The notes under the pieces were generated by a model. It worked only from the letters and a program-made list of their open reading frames with translations, had not been told where the DNA came from and ran no database searches. Positions 7,454 through 17,701 of a stretch of 64,000 nucleotides of DNA are shown here, in pieces; positions within the stretch are counted from its first letter, which is position 1; the number at the start of each line of letters is the position of its first letter. This stretch comes from Mariniphaga sp964624645 (lineage in GTDB: Bacteria; Bacteroidota; Bacteroidia; Bacteroidales; Prolixibacteraceae). A program made the position numbers and the translations under genes. The stretch covers positions 1 through 64,000 of the forward strand of contig CAZVAD010000001.1 of NCBI GenBank assembly GCA_964624645.1. The letters run 5' to 3'.

Positions 7454-10400
7454 ATGGCACTTGTAACCAAGATACTTGGGAAAATATTAGGAAGTAAATC
7501 CGACAGGGATATCAAAGAGGTGACACCTCTTGTGGCCCAGGTTAAAAAGGAATATGAGCGCATTTCACCACTTTCAAATGATGAACTGCGCAATGAAACA
7601 GATAAGCTGAGACAAATTATTCAGGAACGCATTCAGTCCGAAGAAGATCAGATTGCCAAACTGAAGGAAGAGGCAGAAGAAGCAGATATTCAGGAAAGTG
7701 AAGAGATTTATAAACAAATTGACAAACTGGAGGAAATCATTGACGAGAAGATTGAAAAAGTGCTCAATGAGATTCTTCCTGCAGCTTTTGCAATTGTTAA
7801 AGATACTGCCCGCAGGTTTTTTGAAAATGAAATTGTCCGGGTAACGGCAAGGGAATTTGACAAGAATCTGGCATCGGCACGCTCTTCCGTTACCATTCAG
7901 GGCGACAAGGCGTTGTGGAAAAACCGCTGGATTGCCGGCGGCAATGAAATCACCTGGGACATGGTTCATTATGATGTGCAGCTCATTGGCGGAGTTGTGC
8001 TGCACTCCGGGAAAATCGCTGAAATGGCAACCGGTGAAGGAAAAACGCTTGTGGCTACGCTGCCTGTGTTTTTGAATGCCCTTGCCGGGCGCGGGGTGCA
8101 TGTGGTTACCGTGAACGATTATCTCTCCAAACGCGACGCCGAATGGATGGGACCCATCTTTGAATTTCACGGACTGACTGTGGATTGCATTGACAAACAC
8201 CAGCCCAACTCGGAGGAACGCCGCCAGGCATACAATGCAGACATCACCTACGGAACCAACAATGAGTTCGGTTTTGACTACCTGCGCGATAACATGTCCA
8301 TCAATCCCGAAGACCTGGTGCAGCGAAGGCACCATTATGCCATTGTGGACGAAGTGGACTCGGTTTTGGTGGACGATGCGCGTACGCCTTTGATTATCTC
8401 CGGGCCGGTGCCAAAAGGGGAAGACCAGCAGTTTGAAGAGCTGAAAGGATATGTTGAAAGATTGTATAAAGCACAACGCGATCTGGTAAGCCGGATTTTT
8501 GTTGACGCCAAAAAACTGCTTTCTGACGAAAATGCAACCGAAGATCAGAAAAAAGAGGGGGGATTGCTTTTGCTGCGGGCGCATAAGGGATTGCCAAAAA
8601 ACAATTCACTGATAAAATTTCTGAGTGAAGAGGGGATGAGAGCCATCCTGACGAAAACGGAAAATTTCTATATGCAGGACAACAATAAAAACATGTATAT
8701 AGTAACCGATCCGCTCTTTTTTATCATTGAGGAAAAGCTCAATTCGGTTGAACTTACGGACAAGGGAATTGATTTGATTTCTGCCGGATTTGATGACGCT
8801 GAATTTTTTGTGATGCCCGATATGGGTTCCAAAATGGCTGACCTTGAAAATTCAGGATTGCCCTACGAAAAGCTTCTTGAAGAGAAAGATAAACTGATGC
8901 AGGATTATGCTGTGAAATCTGAAAGGATACACACAATCAATCAGTTGCTGAAAGCATATACCATGTTTGAAAAAGATGTGGAATACGTGGTTATGGATAA
9001 TAAGGTGAAAATTGTGGATGAGCAGACCGGGCGTATCATGGAAGGGCGCCGCTATTCGGACGGGCTGCATCAGGCGATTGAAGCAAAGGAACGCGTGAAG
9101 GTGGAAGCCGCCACACAGACATTTGCCACGATTACGCTCCAGAACTATTTCAGAATGTATCACAAGCTGGCCGGAATGACGGGAACTGCCGAAACCGAAG
9201 CGGGAGAATTCTGGGATATTTATAAGCTGGAAGTGGTGGTTATTCCGACAAACCGCCCTATTGTCCGCGATGACCGGGAAGACTTGGTTTACAAAACCAA
9301 ACGCGAAAAATACAACGCTGTCATTGATGAGATTGTCGGGTTGAACGATGCCGGAAGGCCGGTGCTGGTGGGTACTACTTCGGTTGAAATTTCGGAATTG
9401 CTCAGCCGGATGCTTAAAATCCGCGGAATCAGGCACAATGTGCTGAACGCCAAGCTTCATGCGCGCGAAGCCGACATTGTTGCCGAAGCAGGGCATGCAG
9501 GCGCTGTAACCATTGCCACCAATATGGCCGGTCGCGGTACCGATATCAAACTGACAGCTGAGGTGAAAAGTGCCGGCGGGCTTGCCATTATCGGAACCGA
9601 GCGCCACGATTCCCGCCGCGTTGACCGCCAGTTGCGCGGCCGTGCCGGGCGCCAGGGAGACCCCGGCTCTTCACAGTTTTACGTTTCCCTTGAAGACGAT
9701 CTGATGCGCCTGTTTGGCTCCGACCGTATTTCCGGCGTCATGGACAGGCTCGGACTGAAGGATGGCGAAGTAATCCAGCACTCCATGATTTCAAAGTCCA
9801 TTGAACGGGCTCAGCGAAAAGTGGAGGAAAACAATTTCGGTATCCGTAAGCGGTTGCTGGAGTATGACGATGTGATGAACTCCCAGCGCGAGGTGATTTA
9901 CAAACGCCGGAAACACGCCTTGTTTGGCGAGCGCCTTGAAGTCGATCTGCTGAATATGATGTATGATTCGGTGGAAGACCTTGTGAATGAATATTATGGC
10001 GCCGATCAGTTTGAGAATTTCAACATGGAGCTTCTTCGTCTGCTTTCCATCGAGTCGCCGGTTACCGCAGAGGAGTTTAAACAGCTTCCGGTTTCCGAAA
10101 CCACCGAGCGGATTTATGAGAAAATGATTGAAAGTTTCAAGCGGAAAGTGGAGTTTATTTCCAAGCAGACTTTCCCGGTGATTAAAAATGTATATGAAAC
10201 AAAATCAAAAATTTACAAGAATATTGTAATTCCCATTTCTGATGGGAAGCGGGTTTTTCAGATTGTCTGCAATCTGGAAAAGGCCTATTTGAACCGGGGA
10301 AAGGAGCTGGTGCGTTCGTACCAGAAGCAGGTTGTGCTCCACACCATTGACGAGGCATGGAAAGAGCAGCTCCGCGAAATGGATGACCTGAAACAATCGG

Positions 10401-10771
10401 TGCAGAGCGCCACCTATGAGCAGAAAGACCCGCTTCTGATCTATAAACTTGAATCGTTCAACCTGTTTAAAGTGATGTTGAACAGGGTGAATAAAGACGT
10501 GGTCGGCACATTGATGAAGGGGCATATCCCAATCCAAAGTCCTGACCAGGTGCGCCAGGCCGACGAGCGCAAGCGCACCGACATGAGCCGCTACAAAACG
10601 CAGAAATCAGATATGCCCGGAGTGGATAATCCGATGGAGGGGGCACACACCAACACGGGCGAGCGCGCTAAGCCACAACCGGTCAGGGTGGAAAAGAAAG
10701 TGGGCAGAAACGATCCGTGTCCCTGTGGAAGTGGTAAAAAATACAAACACTGTCACGGCAGGGGAGCCTGA
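7454..10771 (+). CDS. secA: Protein translocase ATPase SecA
   Basis: This 1,105-residue motor drives unfolded preproteins through the SecYEG channel. The Walker A motif ATGEGKTLV is at about 192-200, and the Walker B region DEVDSVLVDDARTPL at about 299-313. Later helicase motifs include TNMAGRGTDIKL and RQLRGRAGRQGDPG. A charged coiled insert at about 60-105 and the added segment near 340-400 account for its greater length than the E. coli protein, which is normal for Bacteroidota. The C-terminus ends in CPCGSGKKYKHC, a zinc site that binds SecB or ribosomes in other species. It probably has its own promoter just upstream. Confidence 0.98.
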   Translation: MALVTKILGKILGSKSDRDIKEVTPLVAQVKKEYERISPLSNDELRNETDKLRQIIQERIQSEEDQIAKLKEEAEEADIQESEEIYKQIDKLEEIIDEKIEKVLNEILPAAFAIVKDTARRFFENEIVRVTAREFDKNLASARSSVTIQGDKALWKNRWIAGGNEITWDMVHYDVQLIGGVVLHSGKIAEMATGEGKTLVATLPVFLNALAGRGVHVVTVNDYLSKRDAEWMGPIFEFHGLTVDCIDKHQPNSEERRQAYNADITYGTNNEFGFDYLRDNMSINPEDLVQRRHHYAIVDEVDSVLVDDARTPLIISGPVPKGEDQQFEELKGYVERLYKAQRDLVSRIFVDAKKLLSDENATEDQKKEGGLLLLRAHKGLPKNNSLIKFLSEEGMRAILTKTENFYMQDNNKNMYIVTDPLFFIIEEKLNSVELTDKGIDLISAGFDDAEFFVMPDMGSKMADLENSGLPYEKLLEEKDKLMQDYAVKSERIHTINQLLKAYTMFEKDVEYVVMDNKVKIVDEQTGRIMEGRRYSDGLHQAIEAKERVKVEAATQTFATITLQNYFRMYHKLAGMTGTAETEAGEFWDIYKLEVVVIPTNRPIVRDDREDLVYKTKREKYNAVIDEIVGLNDAGRPVLVGTTSVEISELLSRMLKIRGIRHNVLNAKLHAREADIVAEAGHAGAVTIATNMAGRGTDIKLTAEVKSAGGLAIIGTERHDSRRVDRQLRGRAGRQGDPGSSQFYVSLEDDLMRLFGSDRISGVMDRLGLKDGEVIQHSMISKSIERAQRKVEENNFGIRKRLLEYDDVMNSQREVIYKRRKHALFGERLEVDLLNMMYDSVEDLVNEYYGADQFENFNMELLRLLSIESPVTAEEFKQLPVSETTERIYEKMIESFKRKVEFISKQTFPVIKNVYETKSKIYKNIVIPISDGKRVFQIVCNLEKAYLNRGKELVRSYQKQVVLHTIDEAWKEQLREMDDLKQSVQSATYEQKDPLLIYKLESFNLFKVMLNRVNKDVVGTLMKGHIPIQSPDQVRQADERKRTDMSRYKTQKSDMPGVDNPMEGAHTNTGERAKPQPVRVEKKVGRNDPCPCGSGKKYKHCHGRGA

Positions 10772-10831
10772 TTGGATTCACCCGGCGCTGAAAACGGATG
10801 ATTTGAGTATGAATTCATTAAACAAAATAAT

Positions 10832-11650
10832 ATGCTGCATCTTTTAAGCTTCATTCATTGGAATGCCAGTCCTGAGATTTTTAATTTGGGCCCGTTGTCT
10901 GTCCGCTGGTACGGACTACTTTTTGCCTCCGGCTTTTTAATCGGTTACTATATCGGCGAAAGAATGTTCAAATCGGAAAATGTGCCGCAAAAGTGGATTG
11001 ATTCCCTTTTCTTTTACATCATCATTGCCACTGTTGTGGGCGCCCGTCTCGGGCATGTGTTTTTCTACGGATGGGAGTATTATTCACAGCATCCGTCAGA
11101 AATATTCAAGGTGTGGCATGGCGGTTTGGCAAGTCATGGTGGCGCCATTGGAATTATTATCGCGCTTTTGATTCATTCCAAACTCATCACCAAAAGAAAT
11201 GTCTTGTGGACCATTGACCGGATTGTTGTGCCAACCGCTTTGGTGGCCGCATTCATTCGCATGGGAAACCTGATGAATTCAGAAATATACGGCATTGAAA
11301 CCACACTTCCCTGGGGGTTTATTTTTGAAAGAAATGGCGAAATCGTGCCAAAACATCCCACCCAGATTTACGAAGCGCTCGCTTATGTTGTCAGTTTCGG
11401 GTTGCTGATGTTTTTCTACTGGCGAACCCGCCTGAAGTTTAAAGAGGGGTTTCTCACCGGCATGTTTTTTATCCTGATTTTCTTTGCCCGTTTTCTCATT
11501 GAGTTCATTAAAGAAGACCAGGAAGCCTTTGAAGCCGCAATGGCGCTGAACATGGGACAGTGGCTGAGTATTCCCTTCGTTCTTGCCGGAATATTTCTGG
11601 TTGTCCGCGCGTTGAAACTTCCCGAAAAAGTTTATAAAAAACCCCGTTGA
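10832..11650 (+). CDS. lgt: Prolipoprotein diacylglyceryl transferase
   Basis: This 272-residue inner-membrane enzyme transfers a diacylglyceryl group to the lipobox cysteine of prolipoproteins. It shows about seven membrane segments, the family signature HGGLASHGGAIGIIIA, the essential loop RMGNLMNSEIYG and the HPTQIYEAL motif. It follows secA after 60 bases, so export and lipoprotein maturation may be co-expressed. Confidence 0.96.
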   Translation: MLHLLSFIHWNASPEIFNLGPLSVRWYGLLFASGFLIGYYIGERMFKSENVPQKWIDSLFFYIIIATVVGARLGHVFFYGWEYYSQHPSEIFKVWHGGLASHGGAIGIIIALLIHSKLITKRNVLWTIDRIVVPTALVAAFIRMGNLMNSEIYGIETTLPWGFIFERNGEIVPKHPTQIYEALAYVVSFGLLMFFYWRTRLKFKEGFLTGMFFILIFFARFLIEFIKEDQEAFEAAMALNMGQWLSIPFVLAGIFLVVRALKLPEKVYKKPR

Positions 11651-11675
11651 ATCTGCCGGGGAAACAGAGGGTTTT
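11638..11675. terminator. Possible bidirectional terminator between lgt and a receptor gene
   Basis: AAAACCC (11638-11644) pairs with GGGTTTT (11669-11675). An alternative inner stem CCCCG (11642-11646) / CGGGG (11657-11661) competes with it. The 26-base space between two convergent genes makes a shared terminator likely, but the long loop makes the fold uncertain. Confidence 0.35.
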
Positions 11676-11676
11676 C

Positions 11677-14010
11677 TTAATTGAAAATTCTTAGTCCGAT
11701 GAAAAAGGAACGCGGTTTCGCCGGGCCGTAAATGTAGTCGCTGTCGCGGTTTTTTCCGGTGTCAAAATCATTCTGAAAGTGGTTCAGCATATTGCTGATT
11801 CCGCCAAACAGTTCAATTGACGAGTCCAATCGCTTTGCATTGAAAATATAGCCCAATTTCAGATTTAATTCCATGAAATTTGGTGAAGTGGCTAAAATAT
11901 CCTTTTCAGGGGTTCCGGGATCGCCTTCAAGTCCAAAATGCGGGACAAGCATAGGCCCCGTGTAAATGCCGGACAATGAAGTGCTGAAACGGTTGTTCGG
12001 ATTATAAGTTAAAGTATAGTAGCCATAAGCGTTTGGAGTGCGCAGATACTCTTTTGTTCCGGGAAGTTGCTGCGACCATTCCACAAGTTCTTCATACCTG
12101 CTTTTTTGCAATGTAATTCCTCCTTCAATCTGCAGCAACCGGTTGTAATTTGCACGCGCTTCTGCAGTTATTCCATAGATATTACTTGCTCCGTTATTTC
12201 GTTTCACCAAAAATAAATTTCTGTCTGTTGCCATGCCGGCATCTTCCAGAACAAAAGCATTTTCCAGGCGGGTGTAGAACCCTTCAAGGGTAAATCCGTA
12301 AATGTGCTTTTCTGTGGGTTTATCCCAGTTTATGGAAGCTGAAGCACTCTGCGAACGTTCCTTTTCCAGATCATCTGCAAGTGTGATGGTTTTGATTCCC
12401 CCTTTCGCAAAAGCGATGTGCATATCGGCGTCAAAGGCTTGCGGCGCCCTGAAGCCGGTTGACCATGATAGTCGGAGCTGGGTGTTCAAGTCGGGCTTAA
12501 AAAGAAATGAAACCCGTGGATTCAATACAAGATTGTCCACAAAGTTATGCTTGTCTGCCCGTAGTCCCGTGAGCAACGTGCTCTTCCCTGTAATTTCCCA
12601 GTCGCTTTGCACAAAGGCGCCAAAATTCTTAGTGTGCTGATCTACCAGATGATCATAAGTTTTGATTTCATCAAAAATTTCATCTGTGATAAATTCAGCG
12701 CCAAAAGTGAAGGTGTTATTTCCTCTGATAAAATCCTTGACAGTATGATTTACCTGAGTTCCAAACTGGATGGTGTGATTTTTCAGGTTTCCATACGGCG
12801 GATTATTATTGTAATCCTGCAATTCATCCGGGTCATCAGGCATTACACCCTCAAAGTGCTTTTTTCTGATACCTTGTGCAGCAGTGTACAGCACAAGCGT
12901 AGTAAGTTGATTCTCGCTGGTGATTTCATAGTCGGCGCCTCCCATGAGTATATTGTGGGTGAATTCCTCCCCCTGTTTTGCCAGGTATGCAGGCAAATCA
13001 ACCATCTCTCCGCCAAAACGGTATTCTTGCATGCTCGAAAAATTTACCTGCAACATCTGGTTTGGTTTGAGTTTGAAAAACGAATTCAGTCCGAATGAAT
13101 TGTTGTTTAGTGTTGCCATTTCAGAGAAATTGTCGCCGTCATGGTCATAAAAATCACGGTTGCGGTAAGAGGTGTAAAGCGCCATTCCGGCATTTCTTTT
13201 TTGCGAGAGAACTGTGAGTGTGCCGTTCAGGTTGTAGTCGGCAGAGCCACCGCCAATGATCGAATTGTTTGTGGAAATTTCGTAAGAATTACGCTGAGGC
13301 ATCCGCGTGATGATATTTACAGTTCCGCCAATGGCGCTTGAGCCGTAAAGTGCAGATGCTCCGCCACGGACTACTTCAATCCGCTCAACCATTTCTGATG
13401 GCATCTGTTCCAGACCGTAAAGGCCGGTTATCGGACTAAAGACCGAGCGTCCGTTCACAAGTATCTGGCTGTAAGCGCCGTCAAGTCCGTTCATGCGCAA
13501 CTGGCTGTAATTGCATGTCTGGCAGTTTACTTCCATCCGTAATCCGGGCTGAAAATTCAGTGTTTCAGAAACTGTTTTTGCGGCTACATTTTTAATCGTT
13601 TTGGAGTCCAGAACATTAACAATCACTGCACTTTCCGTTTGCCGTTTAAATGTTTTGGTGCCGGTTACCACAACTTCCCCGACTTTTAAAATATCTTCCT
13701 CCAGCTCAAAGTTCACTTCAATGGTTTTTCCGGCTTCCAGTTTAACCTCTTTTTTCTGAGTTTTAAATCCTATCATGCTGGCTACCAGTATGAAGTCTCC
13801 CTCAGGAACATCCACCATCATATAATGTCCCGTAACATCGGTTACCGTTCCGTTGTTGTTGTCTTCAAGATAAATGTTCACGAACGGAATGTGTTCCCCT
13901 TTTGAAACAACGTGGCCAATGATAACGGCATCCGTTTTATTTTGGGCAAATGATGCGATGAATATAAAAGTCAGAAATAGTGTTGCAATAAAAAGTTTAC
14001 TCCGTTTCAT
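11677..14010 (-). CDS. TonB-dependent outer-membrane receptor with a CxxC in the plug
   Basis: This 777-residue protein has a signal peptide (KLFIATLFLTFIFIASFAQ), then a carboxypeptidase-regulatory-like domain (about 28-105), a plug domain (about 120-235, with EVVRGGASALYGSSAIGG) and a C-terminal beta-barrel ending in FIGLRIFN. TonB-dependent receptors import scarce ligands such as metal chelates or cofactors. Its plug holds NCQTCNYSQLRMNGLDG, with two cysteines at 163 and 166 that could bind metal or form a disulfide. This variant is familiar from CirA/BtuB-like receptors in Bacteroidota. The ligand is unknown and no transport genes adjoin it. The ATG at 14010 is chosen over an in-frame start 27 bases upstream because MKRSKLF gives a normal signal peptide. 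Confidence 0.88.
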   Translation of the reverse strand: MKRSKLFIATLFLTFIFIASFAQNKTDAVIIGHVVSKGEHIPFVNIYLEDNNNGTVTDVTGHYMMVDVPEGDFILVASMIGFKTQKKEVKLEAGKTIEVNFELEEDILKVGEVVVTGTKTFKRQTESAVIVNVLDSKTIKNVAAKTVSETLNFQPGLRMEVNCQTCNYSQLRMNGLDGAYSQILVNGRSVFSPITGLYGLEQMPSEMVERIEVVRGGASALYGSSAIGGTVNIITRMPQRNSYEISTNNSIIGGGSADYNLNGTLTVLSQKRNAGMALYTSYRNRDFYDHDGDNFSEMATLNNNSFGLNSFFKLKPNQMLQVNFSSMQEYRFGGEMVDLPAYLAKQGEEFTHNILMGGADYEITSENQLTTLVLYTAAQGIRKKHFEGVMPDDPDELQDYNNNPPYGNLKNHTIQFGTQVNHTVKDFIRGNNTFTFGAEFITDEIFDEIKTYDHLVDQHTKNFGAFVQSDWEITGKSTLLTGLRADKHNFVDNLVLNPRVSFLFKPDLNTQLRLSWSTGFRAPQAFDADMHIAFAKGGIKTITLADDLEKERSQSASASINWDKPTEKHIYGFTLEGFYTRLENAFVLEDAGMATDRNLFLVKRNNGASNIYGITAEARANYNRLLQIEGGITLQKSRYEELVEWSQQLPGTKEYLRTPNAYGYYTLTYNPNNRFSTSLSGIYTGPMLVPHFGLEGDPGTPEKDILATSPNFMELNLKLGYIFNAKRLDSSIELFGGISNMLNHFQNDFDTGKNRDSDYIYGPAKPRSFFIGLRIFN

Positions 14011-14519
14011 ACTGTTAAATTTTAATAAGCAGACCAAAATATGAAATATTATTTAGAAAGAATTTAAATAACAAGGAGAGTCATCTGTCATAATTCTATA
14101 ATGAAAATATCATTCAGAAAGGAGAATTACAAGAGCCAGGGTTGCCTTAAGTCATTTGTTCTTAGGGTGATGTTAATGTGTTAAGCGATAAGAATAATTG
14201 ATAAAATCATTATAATGTATTGACCAGAGGTGATAATTCAGGAAAATCATAAATATATCATTTCCAAATTACAACACCGCCTATTCTGCATGGATACATT
14301 GAAAAGTTGCAAAGTCGTACAGAATTTTTTAAAAACTGAGAGTTAAGGTTAATTTAACATTATGGGAGAAACTGATTTTACCTGCAGCCAACTTATCGAT
14401 GAGCATGGAAACATTGTCATGGATATTCAGGTAATCAAATTTGTGCCAGCACTGTATTTGATATTTTAATCCGGTTTTAAAAGCGTCTGAATTCTAGGAC
14501 TGACGAGAATTTACTTTGA
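14011..14519. other. Intergenic stretch with no convincing gene
   Basis: This AT-rich 509-base gap lies between two leftward receptor genes. The part near 14010 must hold the promoter of the first receptor, but I find no exact -7 box there. A 35-codon frame on the plus strand (14362-14469, starting MGETDFTCSQLIDEHG) has no recognisable family and is probably chance or a remnant. I see no strong hairpin or repeat. Confidence 0.4.
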
Positions 14520-16847
14520 TTAAAAGTCAATTTTATAACTTATGTTTGGAATAAAAGTCAATTCGCGGTTCATATCCACAGATTGAGTCTGATAGTTGAA
14601 AAGAAACCCAAAATATTCTTTATACTGAGTAGTGTTGATGACTTTGAGTGCAAACTCATGTGAAGTTTTCTTTTTATTGATTGTATAACTTGTTGTGAAT
14701 GCATTTGTAAATGCTGGTGGATATTGTTGTGAGAAAGCTTTTGACTCATCAAAAACCACCTCTTGCCTGGCTTTTGACTGAATCGTGTTTACGGGCGAGT
14801 GATGATCGCCCCCCTGAAAACAAAAGCGTGTGCTTACACTTAAAATGCTATTCTTCTGATTGCCCACAAGCCATTCTTTGCCAATCAGAAAATTTGCCGT
14901 AAAATTACGGTTGTACCGCGTATCACGCCATATATTATCGCCGCCCTTGTATTTGGAATTGAACAGGGAAGCGGTTGCAATATAGTAGTAACCTTTGGAC
15001 AGATATTTTTCAAAAGTGATATCTATTCCGTAGTTCTTTCCTTTGCCTGTATTTTGGAGCTGTCCGGCAAAAAGCCAGTCATTTTGCTGATTGATCAAGG
15101 AAAATGAACCTTCGGAAGTAACAGGTACGCTAAACAGATGCTGGTAGTATGTTTCAACTTTCAGATGAGTAAGCTCGGTTGGACTTATATCGTAGCCCAA
15201 CACCAAATGATGCGCTTTGGTAAAAGTTAAGTCCTTGTTGATATATTGGTTCAGATTGTTTTTGATAAAATAATAGTTCAATCTTTCTGTCCGGCTGTGA
15301 AGGCCGTAGGCAAAGCTAAAAGATTGTGTAGGAGCAAATTTGTATTTTATACTTGTTCTTGGTTCTATTGTAACAGCGTTGTTGAATAGGAACCACTGTG
15401 CATTTATCCCGGTATTTATTTTTATCTTATCACTAATGTGAATCATAGAATTGCTGTAAACTGAAATCAAAGTGCTGTTGCCGTTCTCGTCAACAAGAGT
15501 TTGTAGAGGCTTTCCTGATACTGTTATATCCTGAAGTAAAATGTCATAACTCATGTTGGTGATAACAAATCCAGATTTATTGCTGTGGCGTGCACTGAAT
15601 TTTGTATTCAGAAATGAGCTTAAAACCATATTGTAATGGATATTTTTTACCACATTTTTGGGGTAAAGTGTTAAACTGCTGTCTAATCTTTCACTATACA
15701 TATCCATCCCGCTTGCGGTTGCTGCCAATGTGCTTTTCAGGTACTGTTTGTCGTTGAGCAGAATTTTATGGCTGATACCTGTTGCTCCCATAAACTGTTT
15801 TGCATCTAAGTTCTCTCGGTCTGAATAATATCTCCATTCGTTTGTATTATATTTTGCATTTGCGTCCGAATAATCCAGCAATCCCATTCCCCAAACGGAA
15901 AATGTCCCCGCTTTTTGAGTTGGAAAGTTTAGTTTGAAGGATAAATCCTGATAAGTAGTGCCTTCTGCATTTTCCGGCAGAATGGGGGTCAGCAGACTCA
16001 AAGTAGAATACCGGTAATTAAAGAGATAAGATGATTTTTTCCCTTTTCTGAAAGGGCCTTCTGAGGCTGCGTCAATTCCTATTGCCCCCAACTGAAAGGT
16101 ATGCTCGTGGTTTTCATTATTGCCGTTTCGCATAAAAATATCAAATACACCTGACAAGGCATTATTGTATTCGGCCGGCATTGCTCCCGACAAAAAATCT
16201 GAATTTGCCAGTACCTGTATGCTTAGCGCTGTAAGCGCGCCGCCACCAAAAGCTGATATGTCAGCAAAGTGATTGGGATTTGAAATTTCAACCCCTTCCA
16301 GTTTCCATTGTAAAGACTGCGGGCTGTTCCCTCTTACCACAATTGCATTGCTCTGCACACTGCTTGATACCCCTGCAAATGCGGAAACCAATCGCGCAGG
16401 ATCATCAAAACCGCCTGCATATCGTTTGGCCTCTTCTACACTTAACATTTTACTGCTGACCACAGCCATTGAATTAAGCGGCTCTGCTTTGTTTATCCTG
16501 GGTTTGACTACTATTTCATCAAGTGTGGTGGCGCTTTCTTTCATTGTGATATTCAGAAACACCTCTTTGCCGGATGTTACCTGAATTTCCTTTAATACTA
16601 CCGTCTCATAACCTACCAAAGAAACTTTTAAATCGTATCTTCCGACAGCAACGTTCTTTAGCGTGAAATTTCCCAAATCGTCTGCCGCAACCCCGATTGT
16701 AGTATTTTGCAGAGCTACAGATGCATACCCCAAAGGCGCATTTGATGCCTCATCAATTATTGTCCCCCGAATGGTTTGGGTAGGTTGTTGGCCAAGTAAC
16801 CAAGCCGGCAAAAACAAGAGTAAAGCTATTGAAGTGCCTCTGAGCAT
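14520..16847 (-). CDS. TonB-dependent outer-membrane receptor, large beta-barrel type
   Basis: This 775-residue protein has a signal peptide (SIALLLFLPAWLLGQ) and a carboxypeptidase-regulatory-like domain (roughly 22-110, GTIIDEASNAPLGYASVAL, then VGRYDLKVSLVGYETV). A plug with VVRGNSPQSLQWKLEGVEI follows, then a barrel. Plugs of this form occur in many uncharacterised Bacteroidota receptors. The frame reaches back to a GTG at 16886, but the ATG at 16845-16847 gives a cleaner signal peptide. The PAS-LuxR gene lies just upstream on the same strand and probably regulates or is co-transcribed with it. A 20-nt palindrome (16895-16914) lies in the gap. No SusD-like partner is present, so it is unlikely to be a glycan-uptake pair. 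Confidence 0.82.
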   Translation of the reverse strand: MLRGTSIALLLFLPAWLLGQQPTQTIRGTIIDEASNAPLGYASVALQNTTIGVAADDLGNFTLKNVAVGRYDLKVSLVGYETVVLKEIQVTSGKEVFLNITMKESATTLDEIVVKPRINKAEPLNSMAVVSSKMLSVEEAKRYAGGFDDPARLVSAFAGVSSSVQSNAIVVRGNSPQSLQWKLEGVEISNPNHFADISAFGGGALTALSIQVLANSDFLSGAMPAEYNNALSGVFDIFMRNGNNENHEHTFQLGAIGIDAASEGPFRKGKKSSYLFNYRYSTLSLLTPILPENAEGTTYQDLSFKLNFPTQKAGTFSVWGMGLLDYSDANAKYNTNEWRYYSDRENLDAKQFMGATGISHKILLNDKQYLKSTLAATASGMDMYSERLDSSLTLYPKNVVKNIHYNMVLSSFLNTKFSARHSNKSGFVITNMSYDILLQDITVSGKPLQTLVDENGNSTLISVYSNSMIHISDKIKINTGINAQWFLFNNAVTIEPRTSIKYKFAPTQSFSFAYGLHSRTERLNYYFIKNNLNQYINKDLTFTKAHHLVLGYDISPTELTHLKVETYYQHLFSVPVTSEGSFSLINQQNDWLFAGQLQNTGKGKNYGIDITFEKYLSKGYYYIATASLFNSKYKGGDNIWRDTRYNRNFTANFLIGKEWLVGNQKNSILSVSTRFCFQGGDHHSPVNTIQSKARQEVVFDESKAFSQQYPPAFTNAFTTSYTINKKKTSHEFALKVINTTQYKEYFGFLFNYQTQSVDMNRELTFIPNISYKIDF

Positions 16848-16894
16848 AATCTGGAATATTTTGCACAAAAGTCTTTTATATTTCACTCACGGTC

Positions 16895-16914
16895 AATACT
16901 GATTTATCAGTATT
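16895..16914. promoter_or_regulatory. Perfect 20-nt palindrome between regulator and receptor
   Basis: AATACTGA (16895-16902) and TCAGTATT (16907-16914) are exact inverted repeats around TTTA. It lies 7 bases after the luxR-type stop and before the receptor start, so it could be an operator for the PAS-LuxR protein or an RNA stem-loop that sets receptor expression. It lacks the T-run of a simple terminator on either strand. Confidence 0.5.
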
Positions 16915-16921
16915 TTGCCTG

Positions 16922-17701
16922 CTATATCAATCCTAATTTTGTTGCCAGCATTACAGCTTCCATGGAATTGTTCACTCCTAATTTTCCTAAAACTTTTTGG
17001 CGATGTGTGTTCACGGTGTGTAAACTGATATGAAGTTTAGTGGAAATTTCCTTGCTCAAATAGCCGTCTTTGACCAATTCCAGCACCTCGATCTCCTTTT
17101 TGGTAAGCGTAACTGCTACTTCTTCTTGCGGTTCAATAAATGGGATAATCTTTCCTGTTCGGAAATTCAGCAATTCGCTTTTGACTCCTTCATTCATGTT
17201 TCTCTGATTGGGAGAAATATCCAGGATGCTTAGTATCAACCAAACATTGCCGTTGTTGTCCAACTCCAAAATCTGGTGTTGTTCGATAACCCGAATATAG
17301 TTATTGGCTGCATCTAAAATTCTGTATTCGCTAATAAATTTATGATTTAGTTTCTCGTCTATGGATAAATTGAAGTACAACTTGAAAACAGATAGCGCAT
17401 TTTGTTTCAGCATCATAAAATCCTCCGGATGGATCTTGGTATCAAAAAAGTACTCGCCGACACTTTTAACTTCCTGAGCACAGTACCCCAACATTAAACC
17501 CAAATTGTGAGAGTAAAAAGCGTGTTCTTTTTTGTAAGCATCAAAAATGCCAACAGCTGAATTTCCGATATCGGCTAATTTCTGTATGTTTGGTATGTGT
17601 TGTTCTAAAACAGCATAGTCTAAGTCTTCCGGAATAAATTGCTGCTGCTCCAATAACCTCAAATATGTTTCTTTGATGTTGATTATTTCCAGTCCTGTCA
17701 T
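16922..17701 (-). CDS. PAS-like sensor with C-terminal LuxR helix-turn-helix
   Basis: This 259-residue protein has an N-terminal region (about 40-170) that looks like a PAS fold (SAVGIFDAYKKEHAFYSHNL, IHPEDFMMLKQ, then YRILDAANNYIRVIEQHQIL). It ends in a LuxR-type DNA-binding domain from about 197 (LTKKEIEVLELVKDGYLSKE, then LHTVNTHRQKVLGKLG). There is no phospho-acceptor receiver domain and no membrane segment, so it should be a soluble one-component regulator that senses a small ligand or redox state. It lies upstream of the TonB receptor on the same strand. Confidence 0.82.
   Translation of the reverse strand: MTGLEIINIKETYLRLLEQQQFIPEDLDYAVLEQHIPNIQKLADIGNSAVGIFDAYKKEHAFYSHNLGLMLGYCAQEVKSVGEYFFDTKIHPEDFMMLKQNALSVFKLYFNLSIDEKLNHKFISEYRILDAANNYIRVIEQHQILELDNNGNVWLILSILDISPNQRNMNEGVKSELLNFRTGKIIPFIEPQEEVAVTLTKKEIEVLELVKDGYLSKEISTKLHISLHTVNTHRQKVLGKLGVNNSMEAVMLATKLGLI

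Noticed and set aside
7574..8584. Long minus-strand frame (336 residues) inside secA
   Set aside because: Antisense shadow of the well supported secA frame.
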